A stretch of DNA of 64,000 nt from Kingdonia uniflora (lineage: Eukaryota; Streptophyta; Magnoliopsida; Ranunculales; Circaeasteraceae). A model generated the notes under the pieces. It was not told the origin of the DNA, searched no databases, and saw only the letters and a list, made by a program, of their open reading frames with translations. The stretch spans positions 3,658,001 through 3,722,000 of the forward strand of contig JACGCM010002205.1 of the NCBI GenBank assembly GCA_014058105.1. The letters are read 5' to 3'. Position numbers and translations under genes: made by a program. Shown here in pieces: positions 20,857 to 31,815 of the stretch. The stretch's first letter is position 1, and every line of letters starts with the position of its first letter.

Positions 20857-22867
20857 ATGTCAGGTTCTTCTAGTTTGCGACCGAGGAAAAATGTTTCCAA
20901 AACTACACGTAAATCTAATGCGGAAGTAAAATGAAGGGGGAATATCGACATCATAAATAATTGGCTGCTACAATTAACGTCAGACAGCGATCCCACCCCA
21001 TCGTACGATGAGTTGAACTGAGTAGATATCCTCCCGGACTGTTGGGTCCATATTTCTGCTAGATCGGAGGAAATACTGGTAAGTTTTATGTAAATTTCAT
21101 GTGTTATTAACGTATATTGCAATGTATTCGATGAAATGCCCGAGTGAACTTCTAATGTGTTAATATGTTTTATTTGTCAGAACCGAGATGAATTACAGTG
21201 TAGGGGATCATTGGATAAGGTACTGAAGTGGTACCAATGGATTGCCGTGTACCCAACGTTGAAGATGTTGGTCGACGATATGGGTTTTGCAGACTTTTGC
21301 TCGATTAATGCATGAAATGCGGATAACCGTCTCATTCATGCTCTCGTGGAGCGGTGGTAGCCTTCCACCCATACCTTTCACTTCCCTTGCGGGGAACTGG
21401 GTTTTACACCGTTAGACTTCGTCATGCTAGCGGGGATATCTTTTGGGAAGGGTCGCGAACTCCTGTACGACGAAAGATATTCCAAGTTAGAGGAAGCAGA
21501 AAAGATATTCCCGAGAATCACAAGCTCTGACATGAGGTACGGTAACATCACTCTTTCCTATTTAAAAAAGTGGCAAAAGCCTTTGAATCCACGTCTTCAC
21601 AATTACGACTCAGAAATAGATATCGTGTATGCACGGGCATTTATTGCCTATATGATGGGTAATCTCTTCTTCCCAAATGGTGCTACATCCCTTCGGTCGA
21701 GTTATATGGTAGCCTTGACATACTACGATATTCTTGGTGCGTCGGGTTTTGACTGGGGTACGCCCATTATGGCGGCTTTTTATCAGGGGATTGATGATGT
21801 TTCAGTTCTGAGGACCGGGATGGTGAAGAAATCGATCACTGGATTCTATGCGGTGTTGGAGTACTGGTTTTTCGAGTACTGTCGGGTTGGAATGTATCTT
21901 GTTAAGGTATACAACTTTAACCATATCTATCCTCGTATTTCTGGGTGGGGAAATGAAAGGGCGAGTATGGGGTCTGAAATCCATCACTTTTTTTTACTGT
22001 GATCAGAGATATGATAGAATGGAAGGACAAAACCAATATTCACTGGGAACCATGGTACAGGTCTGCGAAATTGAGACGTCCAGAGATAAGAGTTGCTTCA
22101 GCACTGAGTACCCAGAGGGTTCCATTGGTGTCAGTCCCATACGGCCACAATACGCTTTGGTATTTGGGAGACCGGTGTATGCGTCAGATGACCGGGCTAG
22201 ATAGTGTGCCCTATGACCCCCTCAGGAGATTATGGAATTCCTAAGGAACTATCGAGAGTTATATCAGAGTCTGAAGGATATGGAATTCTAAGATGGTCGC
22301 GATTATCTTGTTCCCGATGTAGATTACATGACATATTGACGTCTTGTTCATCCAAATCTCAAGATCGGTTGAACTTTAGTAAAGAGGACGGGAAATATTT
22401 GGTCGGTCGGGCGTGATCTAGTGAGGCCCGATGTAATCTTGCCACCGACGTCGTGTTTAGATACGTCTTCACAGGTGTAAGACTATGGTGTTCAGGCGAC
22501 CGACGATCCACGTGATATGGGATGGTTCATGGATGTGGCGGGGCCGAACGATCAACGTAGACGGATACCGATCCCGGTGATACAGGTACCATACCCGTGT
22601 CCACCTACGTATATTGCGGATGAGTTGTGGCATCAAAACCAATGATTACGGTATGCGGCATATGAAGACTCGAGGCAACTAACTGACAATAATACTGAGT
22701 TGAGAAGGAAGCTGAGCCGGGCACAGGAGGTCATCTGTGAGACGTCTGATAGACTAGCTAAGATGTTAATTTCCTACCAGACAGAGCCGGTTGTGCAATG
22801 AACCTATGTCGAGAGTCTCGCACGTGGCAGACTCGCCCCCCAAACGAAGAGAGGTCGTCCTAGTTAG
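20857..22867 (+). pseudogene. Plant mobile domain (PMD, MAIL-type) gene of element 1
   Basis: PMD proteins (Pfam 'plant mobile domain', PF10536) include the host proteins MAIN and MAIL1 and many transposon-borne copies; their chemistry is unknown. Exon 1 starts at 20857 (MSGSSSLRPRKNVSKTTRKS) and ends at a donor (gtaagttt) near 21078; the acceptor (tttgtcag) is near 21180. The core signature follows: NRLIHALVERW, then STHTFHFPCGELGFTPLDFV (21325-21425), and a 192-codon open frame from 21424 with LTYYDILGASGFDWGTPIMA. A conserved WEPWYRSAKLRRPEIRVASA block is in another frame at about 22040. The tail is basic and ends KRGRPS at 22867. Stops at 20931, 21020, 21313 and 21358 and frameshifts near 22000 make it a pseudogene. 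Confidence 0.78.
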
Positions 22868-22976
22868 GCTATGTTTTATTTAGAACTTTTATTTATGTTT
22901 TGTTTAAACTATGTTGTGTATTAATATTGTTTAAACTATGTTTTATTCGGAGTATTAATATAATTTTTATTTTGAA

Positions 22977-23345
22977 AATTATATTTTTGGAAACTTGTTG
23001 TAGAAGTTAATCAACGGACATATTAACGGCTATATTTTTGTTTTGGAAACTTGCTGTTCAAGTTACTTAACGGATATATTAACGGCTATATTTTTGTTTT
23101 GAAAACTTGTTGTACTTGTTACTCAACGGACATATTAACGACTATATATTTTTTTTGGAAACATGTTGTACAAGTTACTCAACGGACATATTAGCGGCTA
23201 TATTTTTGTTTTGGAAACTTGTTGTACAAGTTACTCAGCGGACATATTAACAACTATATATTTATTTTTGAAACTTGCTGTACAAGTTACTCAACGGACA
23301 TATTAACGGCTATATTTTTTTTGACACTTGTTAACGGCTATATTA
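22977..23345. repeat. Tandem repeat of about 61 bp between PMD and partner gene (six units)
   Basis: Unit: ttggaaacttgttgtacaag, ttactcaacggacatattaa, cggctatatttttgtt. Six imperfect copies stand in a row and end about 100 bases before the ATG of the partner gene. Each unit includes an inverted pair (aacttgt-tg-tacaagtt), so single strands could fold. Confidence 0.85.
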
Positions 23346-23448
23346 ACGACTAGTTTTTTTCATCTATAAATGCCATTCATCTCCTGCACTCTCCTCCCTT
23401 ATAATCTTCTACACTATCCTCCATCCTCACCTTACAAACAAAACCACT

Positions 23449-25177
23449 ATGTCTTCCTCAAGCTCCCAATCTAATTCTCAAAACCACCCTCAATCCTTCA
23501 ATACGAACCAACACGGAAACATCTTTTCTCATCAATTCGGCACATTTGATCCATCGCAAATGCCTAACACTTCCCAAGGTCAGAATCACCATGTTCGTCA
23601 ACTATTCCCGTCATCCGACAATCAATTTCAATCTCAAACCCATCGATATTACTCTTATTATCCAAACCAAGAATATTACCCTCAATTTGATAGGTATACC
23701 GGCTCGTACTCTCAACCGGGAAATCCATATTATTCATCTCAAACTTGTTTCGCCGGTGGAAGTTCGAGTACCACGCTGATGCAAGGTACATGGGTTTTAA
23801 ATGATTTAAATCTTAATACGTGGACTCAATCCAAGGAACTCAATCCGATGCAAGGTACGCTAGTTGCATCTCCGGTTGTCTCTCCGATAATCTCCAAGGA
23901 ACTCAATCCGATTCTCACGAGAAGTAATACGTGGACTCATGGGAAGGTAAAGTCTACAAGAAAAATGACATCGACACCTATAATAGTTGAGGATATAGCT
24001 CAGGTTGAGGAACTCAATCCGGTTCTCACGAGAAGTAATATGTGGACTCGTAAGAAGGAAAAGTCTAAAAGAAAGATGACATCAACACCTATTCTAGTTG
24101 AGGATGTACTTGGGGATTTGAAGGATGTTCCTGATGATAAAGAATAATACTCCAACTCCAAGAATTGGTCGTCCGATGACTTCCTGATTCTTGCACGTAC
24201 TTGGTCCCAAGTGTCTCAAAACCTCGCTACCACAAACAACCAGAAAGCCGCTACATTTTGGTTCAAGGTGCGTGATCAATTCAACTCCTTCTATATTGAC
24301 CAATCGATGTGGCGATCATACAAGGGTGTCAATTGTGCGTATAAGGGGATGCTCAATAATGAATGTTTAATTTTTAGAGGTATCATTCAAGACCTTGAGA
24401 GCCAACATCATACCGGTATTGGAACGGATGACTTTGTAAGTATTTTATTTATTTTTCTCATTTCATTAATGTTCAAAGGTGAATCATACTCTAAAAGATT
24501 TTCTTACTTAATTTCTAGAAACGTATGGCAAACGATACATTTTTTCAAGTACAAGGCAAACCATTTAAATTTGGGGAAGCGTACAAAGTTTTGGAAACTT
24601 GCCCAAAATGGTCGCAAATTTATCACATCGGCTATTCCGGCCGCAACGTTGCAAGGAAGTCAAATTTTAACGATAGCCCGGGTAACTTCACCAATACCTA
24701 TCCTGAAGCACCTACATCCGGCACTCCAAATATAGTAATTCTAGATGATTCAATCAACATGGATGCACCACTATATTCTTGTGGGGATGTACGACCGGAC
24801 GATAAAAAAAAATACAAGGCAAAAGAAGCGACAAAGGCAAGTATTCATTTTTGGGGGAAGAGGATGCTTGAGACAGCGTCCAACATGATGAAGTCATGGA
24901 ATCTGAGAGACGAGCAGAAGAAAGATGAAAAGGAAGCTAAAGCTAGATGTCGAACGGAACGAAAGTTGATGAAAGGGGTTGAGTTTCAAAGGAGGCGTGA
25001 AGCGGAGCTAAAAAAAAACACTTCAACGACTCGCATATGTTAAAGGTGATGACAACGGACCTAAGTAACCTACTACCGGCACAAAGGCGTTGGATGAAGA
25101 AACACATTAAAGAATATTTGATGAAGTTGAAGGAGCAGTGTCCAAGTGATGACGACGTTTCTAGTGATGAAGATTGA
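23449..25177 (+). pseudogene. Myb-like / NAM-associated partner gene of element 1 (two exons)
   Basis: In Harbinger elements this type of protein binds DNA and is needed with the transposase for movement. Exon 1 (23449-24435) opens with a Ser/Gln/Tyr/Pro-rich stretch. It contains internal repeats (KELNPILTRSNTWT, EELNPVLTRSNMWT), then the Myb/SANT-like domain NWSSDDFLILARTWSQVSQN and FKVRDQFNSFYIDQSMWRSY. A canonical intron (gtaagtatt...atttctag, 24436-24518) follows. Exon 2 has the NAM-associated C-terminal domain (CPKWSQIYHIGYSGRNVARK) and a basic helix (FQRRREAELKK). Two defects only: a TAA at 24145 and a frameshift at an A run near 25010-25018. Beyond the run the frame continues to a SDDDVSSDED end at 25177. 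Confidence 0.8.
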
Positions 25178-25445
25178 TCTAATCCTTGACATTAATAGTA
25201 GTTATTAAGATCTGTGGAATTTCATTATTTCAATAAAATTGTTATTAATGGTTCGTAATCCATAAAATTGATGCAAAATCAAAAAGCTGAAGCAATAAAC
25301 TATGTTTCATTAAAGTGTTACAAAGATGAAGACTTAGAAACAAAAAACATTACAACTTTAACATTAAACTTGAAAAGAAAATACATTACTTTAGAAAATA
25401 AACAAACAATGATGAAGACTACAATTACTCTGCCCCTTTTCGACT
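25178..25445. other. Convergent 3' region between partner and transposase genes
   Basis: Two genes end tail to tail here. The stretch is AT-rich, with tttcaataaaattg near 25230 a likely polyadenylation context for the + gene. I see no further gene. Confidence 0.5.
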
Positions 25446-26801
25446 CTACAAATGCGCGACAAGTTCATCTCGTAATTGGAAATGAGCTCCTTCATTTCTA
25501 ATTTCACGAACCTTCTAGATGTACTCTACCATAGTGTTGATCGCGTGTCTTGGATTTAAGTCCTCCTTCCAATTATCCACGGCTTTTCTAAACTCGGGAT
25601 CAATGTCCATTTACCAGATGTAAGTATAACGTTCATCTTCCGCGATCATATTGTGTAAGATTATACATGTGTACATAGCATTTCCTAGATCACTAGGCTT
25701 CCAGAATCGTGCACCGTTTGACAATATTTGAAACCTAGCTTGTAATACCCCAAAAATACGCTCTACATCTTTCCGGCATGATTCTTGCATCTTCTAAAAA
25801 TGTCTTTCGGCATCGTTGGACAGATTTCTTATGGTTTGAATAAGTGTTTGCCATCTTGGATAGACTCCATCCGCTAAGTAATAACCCATAGTGTGCGGTA
25901 CCGTGCTTATATTATAATTGCACGGTGGCGCAACTCTATTAGGAAAGTTATTGAAAAGCCACCCTTGATGCAAGCCGTTCACGTCGTTGTTAGAACCGGG
26001 CACCCCAAAGAATACGTGCCATATCCAAAGATCTTGGGATGCAACCGCTTCTAAAATCACCGTCGGGATTTTCTTATACCCGGTATATTATCCTGCCCAC
26101 CCGTTAGGACAATTCTTCCATTTCCAATGCATACAATCTAAACTATCTAACATCCCTAGGAAGCCTCGTGATCCATTCACTTCTAACATGTGTAATGTAT
26201 CGCCTTCATTGGTAGGTCTAAGGTATTGAGCTTTGAAATGTGTTATAATAGTTTTACAAAATTCTTTCAAGCACAAAATAGTCGTAGACTCCCCAATCCA
26301 AAGGTATTCTTCTTGGGCGTCTGCGCTCGTACCGTAACATAACATGCGAAGTGCGTACGTTATCTTTTGGTGCGAGGATAAGCCCATAGTCTTGGTGGTA
26401 TTTTCTCTTTGAATAAAATAGGGGTTCGAAGAAAGTATTTGATGATAAATACGTTAATACACACCTTCGCTCATACGGAATCGATGACGTGAGATACCTT
26501 TAAATCTTGGGTTATCACCGAAGTAATCCCGGTTAAGGCTCTCCTCCCCCAATTTATGCTCACGGCTTTTTCGCTTGTCAATCCGTCCCCTTTTACTACC
26601 TCCCCGCCTCCGTGATGATGTCGCCTCTTGCTCTTTTTCTTCTGCTTCTTCCATCTCAATCATAATCTTGCTATACTCGTGCAACAACTCAACTTGACGT
26701 CAGAATAGTTCTTTGTCACTGGACGATGATGAAGACGATAACTCCGAAGATGAGAGTGATGTCTCAGGCCTGAGCTGGTCAACAATGATTTTGTCAGACA
26801 T
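25446..26801 (-). pseudogene. PIF/Harbinger DDE transposase of element 1
   Basis: The enzyme cuts and joins element ends. It starts at 26801 (MSDKIIVDQLRPETSLSSSE), with a serine-rich N-terminus and a basic stretch (RRRGGSKRGRIDKRKSREHK), then LNRDYFGDNPRFKGISRHRF. The catalytic region has the first Asp in GMLDSLDCMHWKWKNCP, then VASQDLWIWHVFFGVPGSNN followed by the second Asp (NDV), YYLADGVYPRW, and the Glu in RKDVERIFGVLQARF. This is the plant Harbinger signature (Plant_tran/DDE_Tnp_4). All three catalytic residues are present. In-frame stops lie near 26460, 26088, 25794, 25611 and 25527, so it is a pseudogene about 450 codons long. Confidence 0.85.
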
Positions 26802-27007
26802 GATTCGGCGCAATTGATAAGAAATGAAGAAGGTTGAGTTTTGAGATATAAGATAAATGAGTTGATTGTAGAAGAGAGTAGAAGATGAATGGGGGTTATA
26901 AATAGAGAAAAAAGTAGCCGTTTATAGTTGTTAAGCATCTTGCTGAAGAAGTTTGATCAGGGGAAAACTCAGGTAAAATAATGGAGAACCAAAGATATTT
27001 TTTACGT

Positions 27008-27252
27008 AGGCTTATGCCGCGCAGTTCTGAACCGCGCGGCAAAAACTAGCCGTTTGTAAATATATAAATTTTAACTGTCCACGTGGTTTAATCTTAGACG
27101 TTGAAGTTTCGCGCACTTCAGAACTGCGCTTAAAAGAAACTATTGTATGGGAGGACACATGTTATCATCTTAAGGGAGAAGTGTACCCAGTGCACTTATG
27201 AACCACGCGCTATGGCTACGCGCACTTCAGAACCGCGCGACGTGAATTCACC
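27008..27252. repeat. Subterminal palindromes, right end of element 1 (four)
   Basis: gccgcgcagttctgaaccgc (about 27014, with the full arm ggc on each side), cgcgcacttcagaactgcgc (about 27111), gtgcacttatgaaccacgcg (about 27190) and gcgcacttcagaaccgcgcg (about 27220). The first is close to a perfect 26-base palindrome. A gattaaaccacgtgg motif (minus strand) lies between the first and second. Confidence 0.78.
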
Positions 27253-27401
27253 CTCAGGGTGGAAAATCTACCCTTTGATGCATTTTGAGAGAGCCACGTT
27301 ACGTATTCACCTAGCTGCTGGGAGATGAATTGGGTGAAAAAGAGGGTGGATTTGGAATTCACCCTCCCACGTCAGGTACCTAGCTGCTGTGGGTGCTCTT
27401 A

Positions 27402-28349
27402 TTCTCAGGTAACATGTTAGTCATCTCTCTCTCTCTCTTCCATTATTTACTTTTACAACCCTCTTTCTCTCTCCTACATTATTTACTTTTAAAGCTTTCC
27501 CTCTCTTTTTCTCTCTCTATCCCTATCATCACCGAGTCACTTCTCCAAACTAGGCGCCATTGTTGGAAGCTGAGAACGAACTGAGGTTTGAAACTCTTTT
27601 TTATGTTTGTTGGTTGTTTCCTCTTATTCTCTTGTCTACGTTAGGTCATGAAGCTCTAAGGTTTGATTTTTAAGCTAATATTTTTTGTTTTGTCTGTGTT
27701 TATGCCTACATGAATAGAAGGGAAAACTAGAGTTCTCAACAAGTATTGTGTGTAATCTCCATCTCTTTTGTCCGAGTTTCTTTGGTTTCTTTGCTTTTAG
27801 GTTTTTTTTTTGTCGATTTACTTTTTCTTCGAGTTGTTCTCGTGACCTTCTTCCCGTTGTCGTCCTTCTGCAGTTCACTTGTTTTCAGAGAAAGTTTCGT
27901 GACCTTTTTTTCTTTATCATCTTTTGGCCTTTTGTAGACATAGTACTCCTTCGGCAGAATCATTTTGGGAGGCATAGCCCAACAATTTCATATACAGTAA
28001 TCAGAACCAGCATTCACCAACAACAATATACAATACAAAACCATATAGCATTCACCAACATATATACAATACAGTTGACAGCTATATGGAATGGAAAAAG
28101 AGTAACAAAAAGCACCATATTTGTGACATTTTCATTTTACGAAGGTCACGAAATATTGGATTTTCGTGACAATTTAGATGAACAGTAGCTGAAAAAAAGG
28201 TTTCGTTACTATTATTCAAACACTTCTCGCATACAGTAATGAAAATTCATTTTTTGTTAGCACCATACATATTTACATCTTTACAAGTAAAGAAATTCGT
28301 GTTTTGCCATAACTAACTTTAGGAAGTCACAAAAATGGCAGTATCCTAA
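27402..28349. other. Gap region: CT-rich leader-like sequence, no supported gene
   Basis: 27418-27530 is CT-rich and contains two imperfect copies of cattatttacttttacaacc, as in a plant 5' untranslated leader; aggcgccattgttggaagct follows. A 79-codon lysine-rich frame on the minus strand (27736-27975, beginning MPPKMILPKEYYVYKRPKDD) has no recognisable domain and may be low-complexity chance. The remainder is AT-rich without features. Confidence 0.3.
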
Positions 28350-28428
28350 GAGCATTTTCAACAGTTGGGTGTGGGTTTGGTGTACATGGCCCACAAGTTA
28401 GACCTTAAAAGCCCAACCCACACTCTAA
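28350..28428. mobile_element. Harbinger-type element end (remnant) preceding element 3
   Basis: After TAA (28347-28349) the sequence gagcattttcaacagttgg looks like the termini of elements 1, 2 and 4. It is followed by an inverted pair (gggtgtgggttt and aacccacactc). Element 3 is inserted right behind it. Its other end was not found with confidence; a possible candidate is catttgctc near 31605-31613. Confidence 0.35.
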
Positions 28429-28816
28429 GGCTCTGTTTGATAAAAATATATCTCAGATATTCGATATTTTAGATATCCTGATATTTGAAAAATCAAATAT
28501 CTCATATATATGTTTTTTGTTTGGCAGTCGAATTTTAAAAACAGATATTCTAAAGTTTTGTGTTTGGCAAATCATTTATTGTGAATAATATATTTGACAT
28601 CTCCTCTCATTTTAACAATTATTAATGTATAAACTATGTAACATTTAAATATTGAAATAGGCAAACAACCAAAAACTTATTTATTAATCTTTCAATAAAT
28701 AGACAACTAATATCGAAATAAACTTGAATAGATCTGAAAAATAAAGTGCTACGTTCCTACGAATAGTACGAACATCTTACTCAACCTAATACGAAATACT
28801 TTTAATCAATATAAAA

Positions 28817-29788
28817 CTACTGGATATTTTGCATCTCATATTGCAAATAGTCATTCTTTGAATCTTGAGACACAACAAGAAAATCTCGGGAAACACCGTC
28901 ATTGTCGCGATAGTAAAATAGGGTCTTCATTAGATCGTCTTTCGACAAAGTTGGGATTTCTTTCAACTCTTTTTCCAACACAGCCAAATCAGGTCGTCCT
29001 ACATTTTCTTGCAAGTTTGTTAGCTGCAAGCGCTAATTTTTCTATAGCTCCCTCTCTATCCAAACTGTCATGACGAACTCTATTCTTTTTAGGAGCCGAA
29101 GCACTAGTAGGAGCAGAGGCACCAGGAGTTGTTGAAGATGAAACATGATTCGGGGTTCTCTCGTCAATAGTGGAATAAATAGACTTGACTCCTTCATTAT
29201 CGACTTCAAAACCTGATATAACAAACTTATAAAGCGTAGTTGTATGTACTAAATTTTTTTAAAAATAAAATAATATTTTTACCTTCTTGTGGGATGTTTG
29301 TTTCATCATTTCCTGTGCCAGCTTCTGCATCTGTCGCATAATCTTTTCTGACTAAAATGTCCAAGTCTCAATAATATGGGATTGTTTTATCCCGGTAGTT
29401 CTTCACCGATGGACCTCTCTAACAAATAACATAGGTAAGAACGTAATAACTTATATTATTAAAGAAGAAATTATTCTATCACCAAAATATATATCTCAAT
29501 AAATTCTTTCCAGACCATCTTCTCAGCCGTTACCAACTGATTTTCTTCATTCCACCCAAAGCCACTCGATCTAGCAACTTTTTTGACGAGAAGGTGATTT
29601 GCCTTTAATGTCTTCCACCGAGTTTTGCATTGCTCAGCAGTAACATCTAGATTCGCTTTCCTTTTCAAGTTAAAAGAAGCTTTGTTATATGCCATCAAGC
29701 TCCAACCGCTCGTAGTTTTTTGGCTGTGTTGCCTTTGTTCCAATAATGTATTGATAAAGATAGTATCCATTTTCTCGTCCCATCTCAA
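28817..29788 (-). pseudogene. Myb/SANT-like DNA-binding protein of element 3
   Basis: From the ATG at 29788 the first exon encodes MRWDEKMDTIFINTLLEQRQ, then EQCKTRWKTLKANHLLVKKV and FGWNEENQLVTAEKMVWKEF, ending near 29490. This is the Myb/SANT-like domain (Myb_DNA-bind_3) typical of PIF-type ORF1 and of LIMYB-like plant proteins. The C-terminal exon (below 29224) has GRPDLAVLEKELKEIPTLSK and ends LQYEMQNIQ at 28817. A frameshift separates it from the upstream part near 29030. The middle exon borders are not certain. Probably a pseudogene of a DNA-binding transposition partner. Confidence 0.62.
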
Positions 29789-30479
29789 ATAAACCCACCC
29801 AGAGTGCTATTCTTAACTGTAGGTTTTCATTAATTTATTAAATCTACTGAGAAGTATAAAACAATGATTTCTACTTACAATATAAAATAATGATTTTTAC
29901 TTCACACCATGAAGATAAGAAGTCTTACTTCACCTAGTAACCAAATAATCCTCAAAAATACGTGTTAAAGAGACTTGGTATACCATCGTGGTGCCTCAAG
30001 AAAGCATTTTTTATCAAGTCACAAGGGCAAGAAGCCGGAAAATTGAAAGGTAAAATGCTAACAGGTGGACTTAAAGCTTTACCTCTAAGCTGAGATTTTA
30101 AATGCAAAAGTCCAACAACATGCAAATTAACAAGTACAACCATAAATATGAAGCACAATACGGTCATATATATTTTTTATTTTTTTTGCAGGAAGAACTC
30201 AATCATCTTATTAAAAGGATCTTTAATATGAGGTTTACTTAATCAACTGTTACAATCTAGATCTCATACCACACCCAACCCAGCCATAATCTACCCTTAT
30301 GGTTCATGCTAGTTTTTTTTTTTAAATCACAGTATTATGCTCACTTGAGTAATCTAATTATGTTTTCTACCTGTTCACAATATGAAATTTTCGCATTCCA
30401 TAATGATAACCCCAAAGCAAGAATCTTATCCTATACATATAATTAAGTAAAAAAGAAAACAATAGAGATCTTCGTTAAT
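29789..30479. other. Upstream and interior non-coding part of element 3
   Basis: AT-rich sequence with no supported gene. Short open frames here have no domain or codon signature. Confidence 0.4.
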
Positions 30480-30900
30480 CTTTTTACTTGTGGTTAGTAT
30501 AATCTGCGTTAATGGCATCACCATCAGTTGCCTTCTCAGAAGGGCACTGGTGTCACTGCCAGGTGCAGGCCCGGCAGTACTAGGTTGTTGGCTATAGAGG
30601 ATTTCCCTAGCTCCATTACTTCCTGGTTGATGGCAGCCATAACATCCTTCATTGTATGAATTGACTTAGAAGAAATTGCATATTTGAGTTCCTCGAGTTT
30701 CAACTCAACCTTCTCTTTGATGTCGGCATGAACCTTGTCTCCTAGCTTCTTCAGCTACTTTTCAGTCCTGTAAACCACATACTCACCCAGGATCTTTGTG
30801 TCTACCACATCCCTCTTCTCCTAGTCCTCCTTAGCACGCCTCTCTGCTCCCTAAAATGTTCTCTCCATCTTCTGGGCTCATTTTAAATGCCTTTCTCCCA
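30480..30900 (-). pseudogene. Decayed ORF of unknown origin inside element 3
   Basis: On the minus strand, with several stops, a helical frame is readable: LKKLGDKVHADIKEKVELKL, EELKYAISSKSIHTMKDVMA, AINQEVMELGKSS. I do not recognise it. It may be the C-terminal end of a transposition protein or a captured host exon. Confidence 0.25.
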
Positions 30901-31349
30901 ACGTCTCCGATGAACAAAACTTTCATAGAATTGTCATAAATCATTTCATCTAACTAAGCTAAGCATGGAACACATGCAAAAATAAGAGCAAAACTGCAAC
31001 CTATATAACATTGAATTTAAGAATGTATGTAAAACAAGTGGCAACCCATGAGGGATAGTGAAATCTAACCTTTAAAATGAAGAATTGCCGTTCTTATTTG
31101 TAAATCAAAACTTGGAGAAGTGAAGAGAGAGAGACCTGCTAGAAAGAGAGATGAGAGAGTACGATGGTTTTAAAAATAATAGATATTTGTTTTTGGATAT
31201 CTCGAAAATCGAGTGGGGTCCTCAGATATTTAAATTGGCAGTTACTGGCTTAGTTTAGGATATCTACTAAGTTATTATCCTAAACCAAACACCCATATTG
31301 TAAGGAATATCTAGGATATCCAAGATATCCGAAGTAAACAAACGGGCCC

Positions 31350-31646
31350 TAAGTCTTCCAGCTTGGTACTGATATGGCGGGTCTTTATTTTAATGAAAAT
31401 AATTTTTAATCCGCGGCAGACTTCTTTACTCCGCGTGGATTTCATTACTCCGCCACAATTACTAATTTAGCATCGGTCAAAAGGCATACCAAAAGGGCAA
31501 ATGGCATATTGATGGCATGCGACATGGGCATGCCTAGTTTGGCATGCCGGTGCCATGATGTCATGTACCTTACCTGATATGCAATCACCTTTGGTACATA
31601 TTTCATTTGCTCTAGCGGAGGTATGTTCAAGAACAGTATACCTTTA
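31350..31646. other. Spacer between elements 3 and 2 with GC-rich inverted motifs
   Basis: Contains ccgcggcagacttctttact and a second ctccgcgtgg/actccgccac segment like the palindromes of the Harbinger elements, and a direct pair of ggcatgcc (31525-31555). No gene is seen. It may be the far part of the remnant starting at 28350. Confidence 0.35.
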
Positions 31647-31754
31647 GGGCATTTGCAGCAACTAGGTAGGTTGAAAATAACCAAAATGGCATTGTTTACG
31701 ATCCACCCCCAAAAATAGCCGTTAACAATCCACCCTAGGTGAATTTAGCCACCC

Positions 31755-31815
31755 TCTTTTCTGAACCGCGTGGCATCATTGATGGCTAGGATAGGGCCAC
31801 GCGGTACTATCTTAA
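31755..31815. repeat. Subterminal palindromes, left end of element 2
   Basis: ttctgaaccgcgtggcatca and a nearby gggccacgcggtac in inverse sense. They are decayed forms of the gcgc-ttctgaa-gcgc motif. Confidence 0.5.

Larger units (their letters stand above)
20360..27398 (+). mobile_element. PIF/Harbinger-like element 1 with three genes including PMD
   Basis: The left end gagcatccacaacaatta (20360) and the right end, read on the minus strand, gagcacccacagcagcta (27398) form an imperfect terminal inverted repeat. TTA flanks both sides (20357-20359 and 27399-27401), the usual Harbinger duplication. The 7.04-kb interior holds a PMD gene (+), a Myb-like/NAM-associated gene (+) and a DDE transposase (-), and each end carries a group of palindromes. 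Harbinger elements normally carry only the last two genes. The partner gene has one nonsense codon and one frameshift; the transposase has about five stops. Confidence 0.82.
28429..31349 (-). mobile_element. PIF-like element 3, Myb/SANT gene only
   Basis: The left terminus ggctctgtttgataaaaata and the right terminus on the minus strand gggcccgtttgtttacttcg belong to the GGSYCNGTTTG class of PIF ends. TAA flanks both sides (28426-28428 and 31350-31352). Both subterminal regions are full of gatatc/agatatc motifs. The interior codes only for a Myb/SANT-like protein; no transposase was found, so the 2.92-kb element is non-autonomous. Confidence 0.7.

Noticed and set aside
23546..23791. Alternative-frame ORFs over the partner gene leader
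   Set aside because: They overlap a frame that is conserved in the element 2 copy and has internal repeats; they are shadows.
28429..31349. hAT element instead of PIF for element 3
   Set aside because: An 8-bp duplication is absent, while TAA and GGSYCNGTTTG ends fit PIF.
28350..31613. A short non-autonomous element from 28350 to catttgctc near 31613, interrupted by element 3
   Set aside because: The flanking trinucleotides (TAA and TAG) do not match and the terminal similarity is only a few bases.
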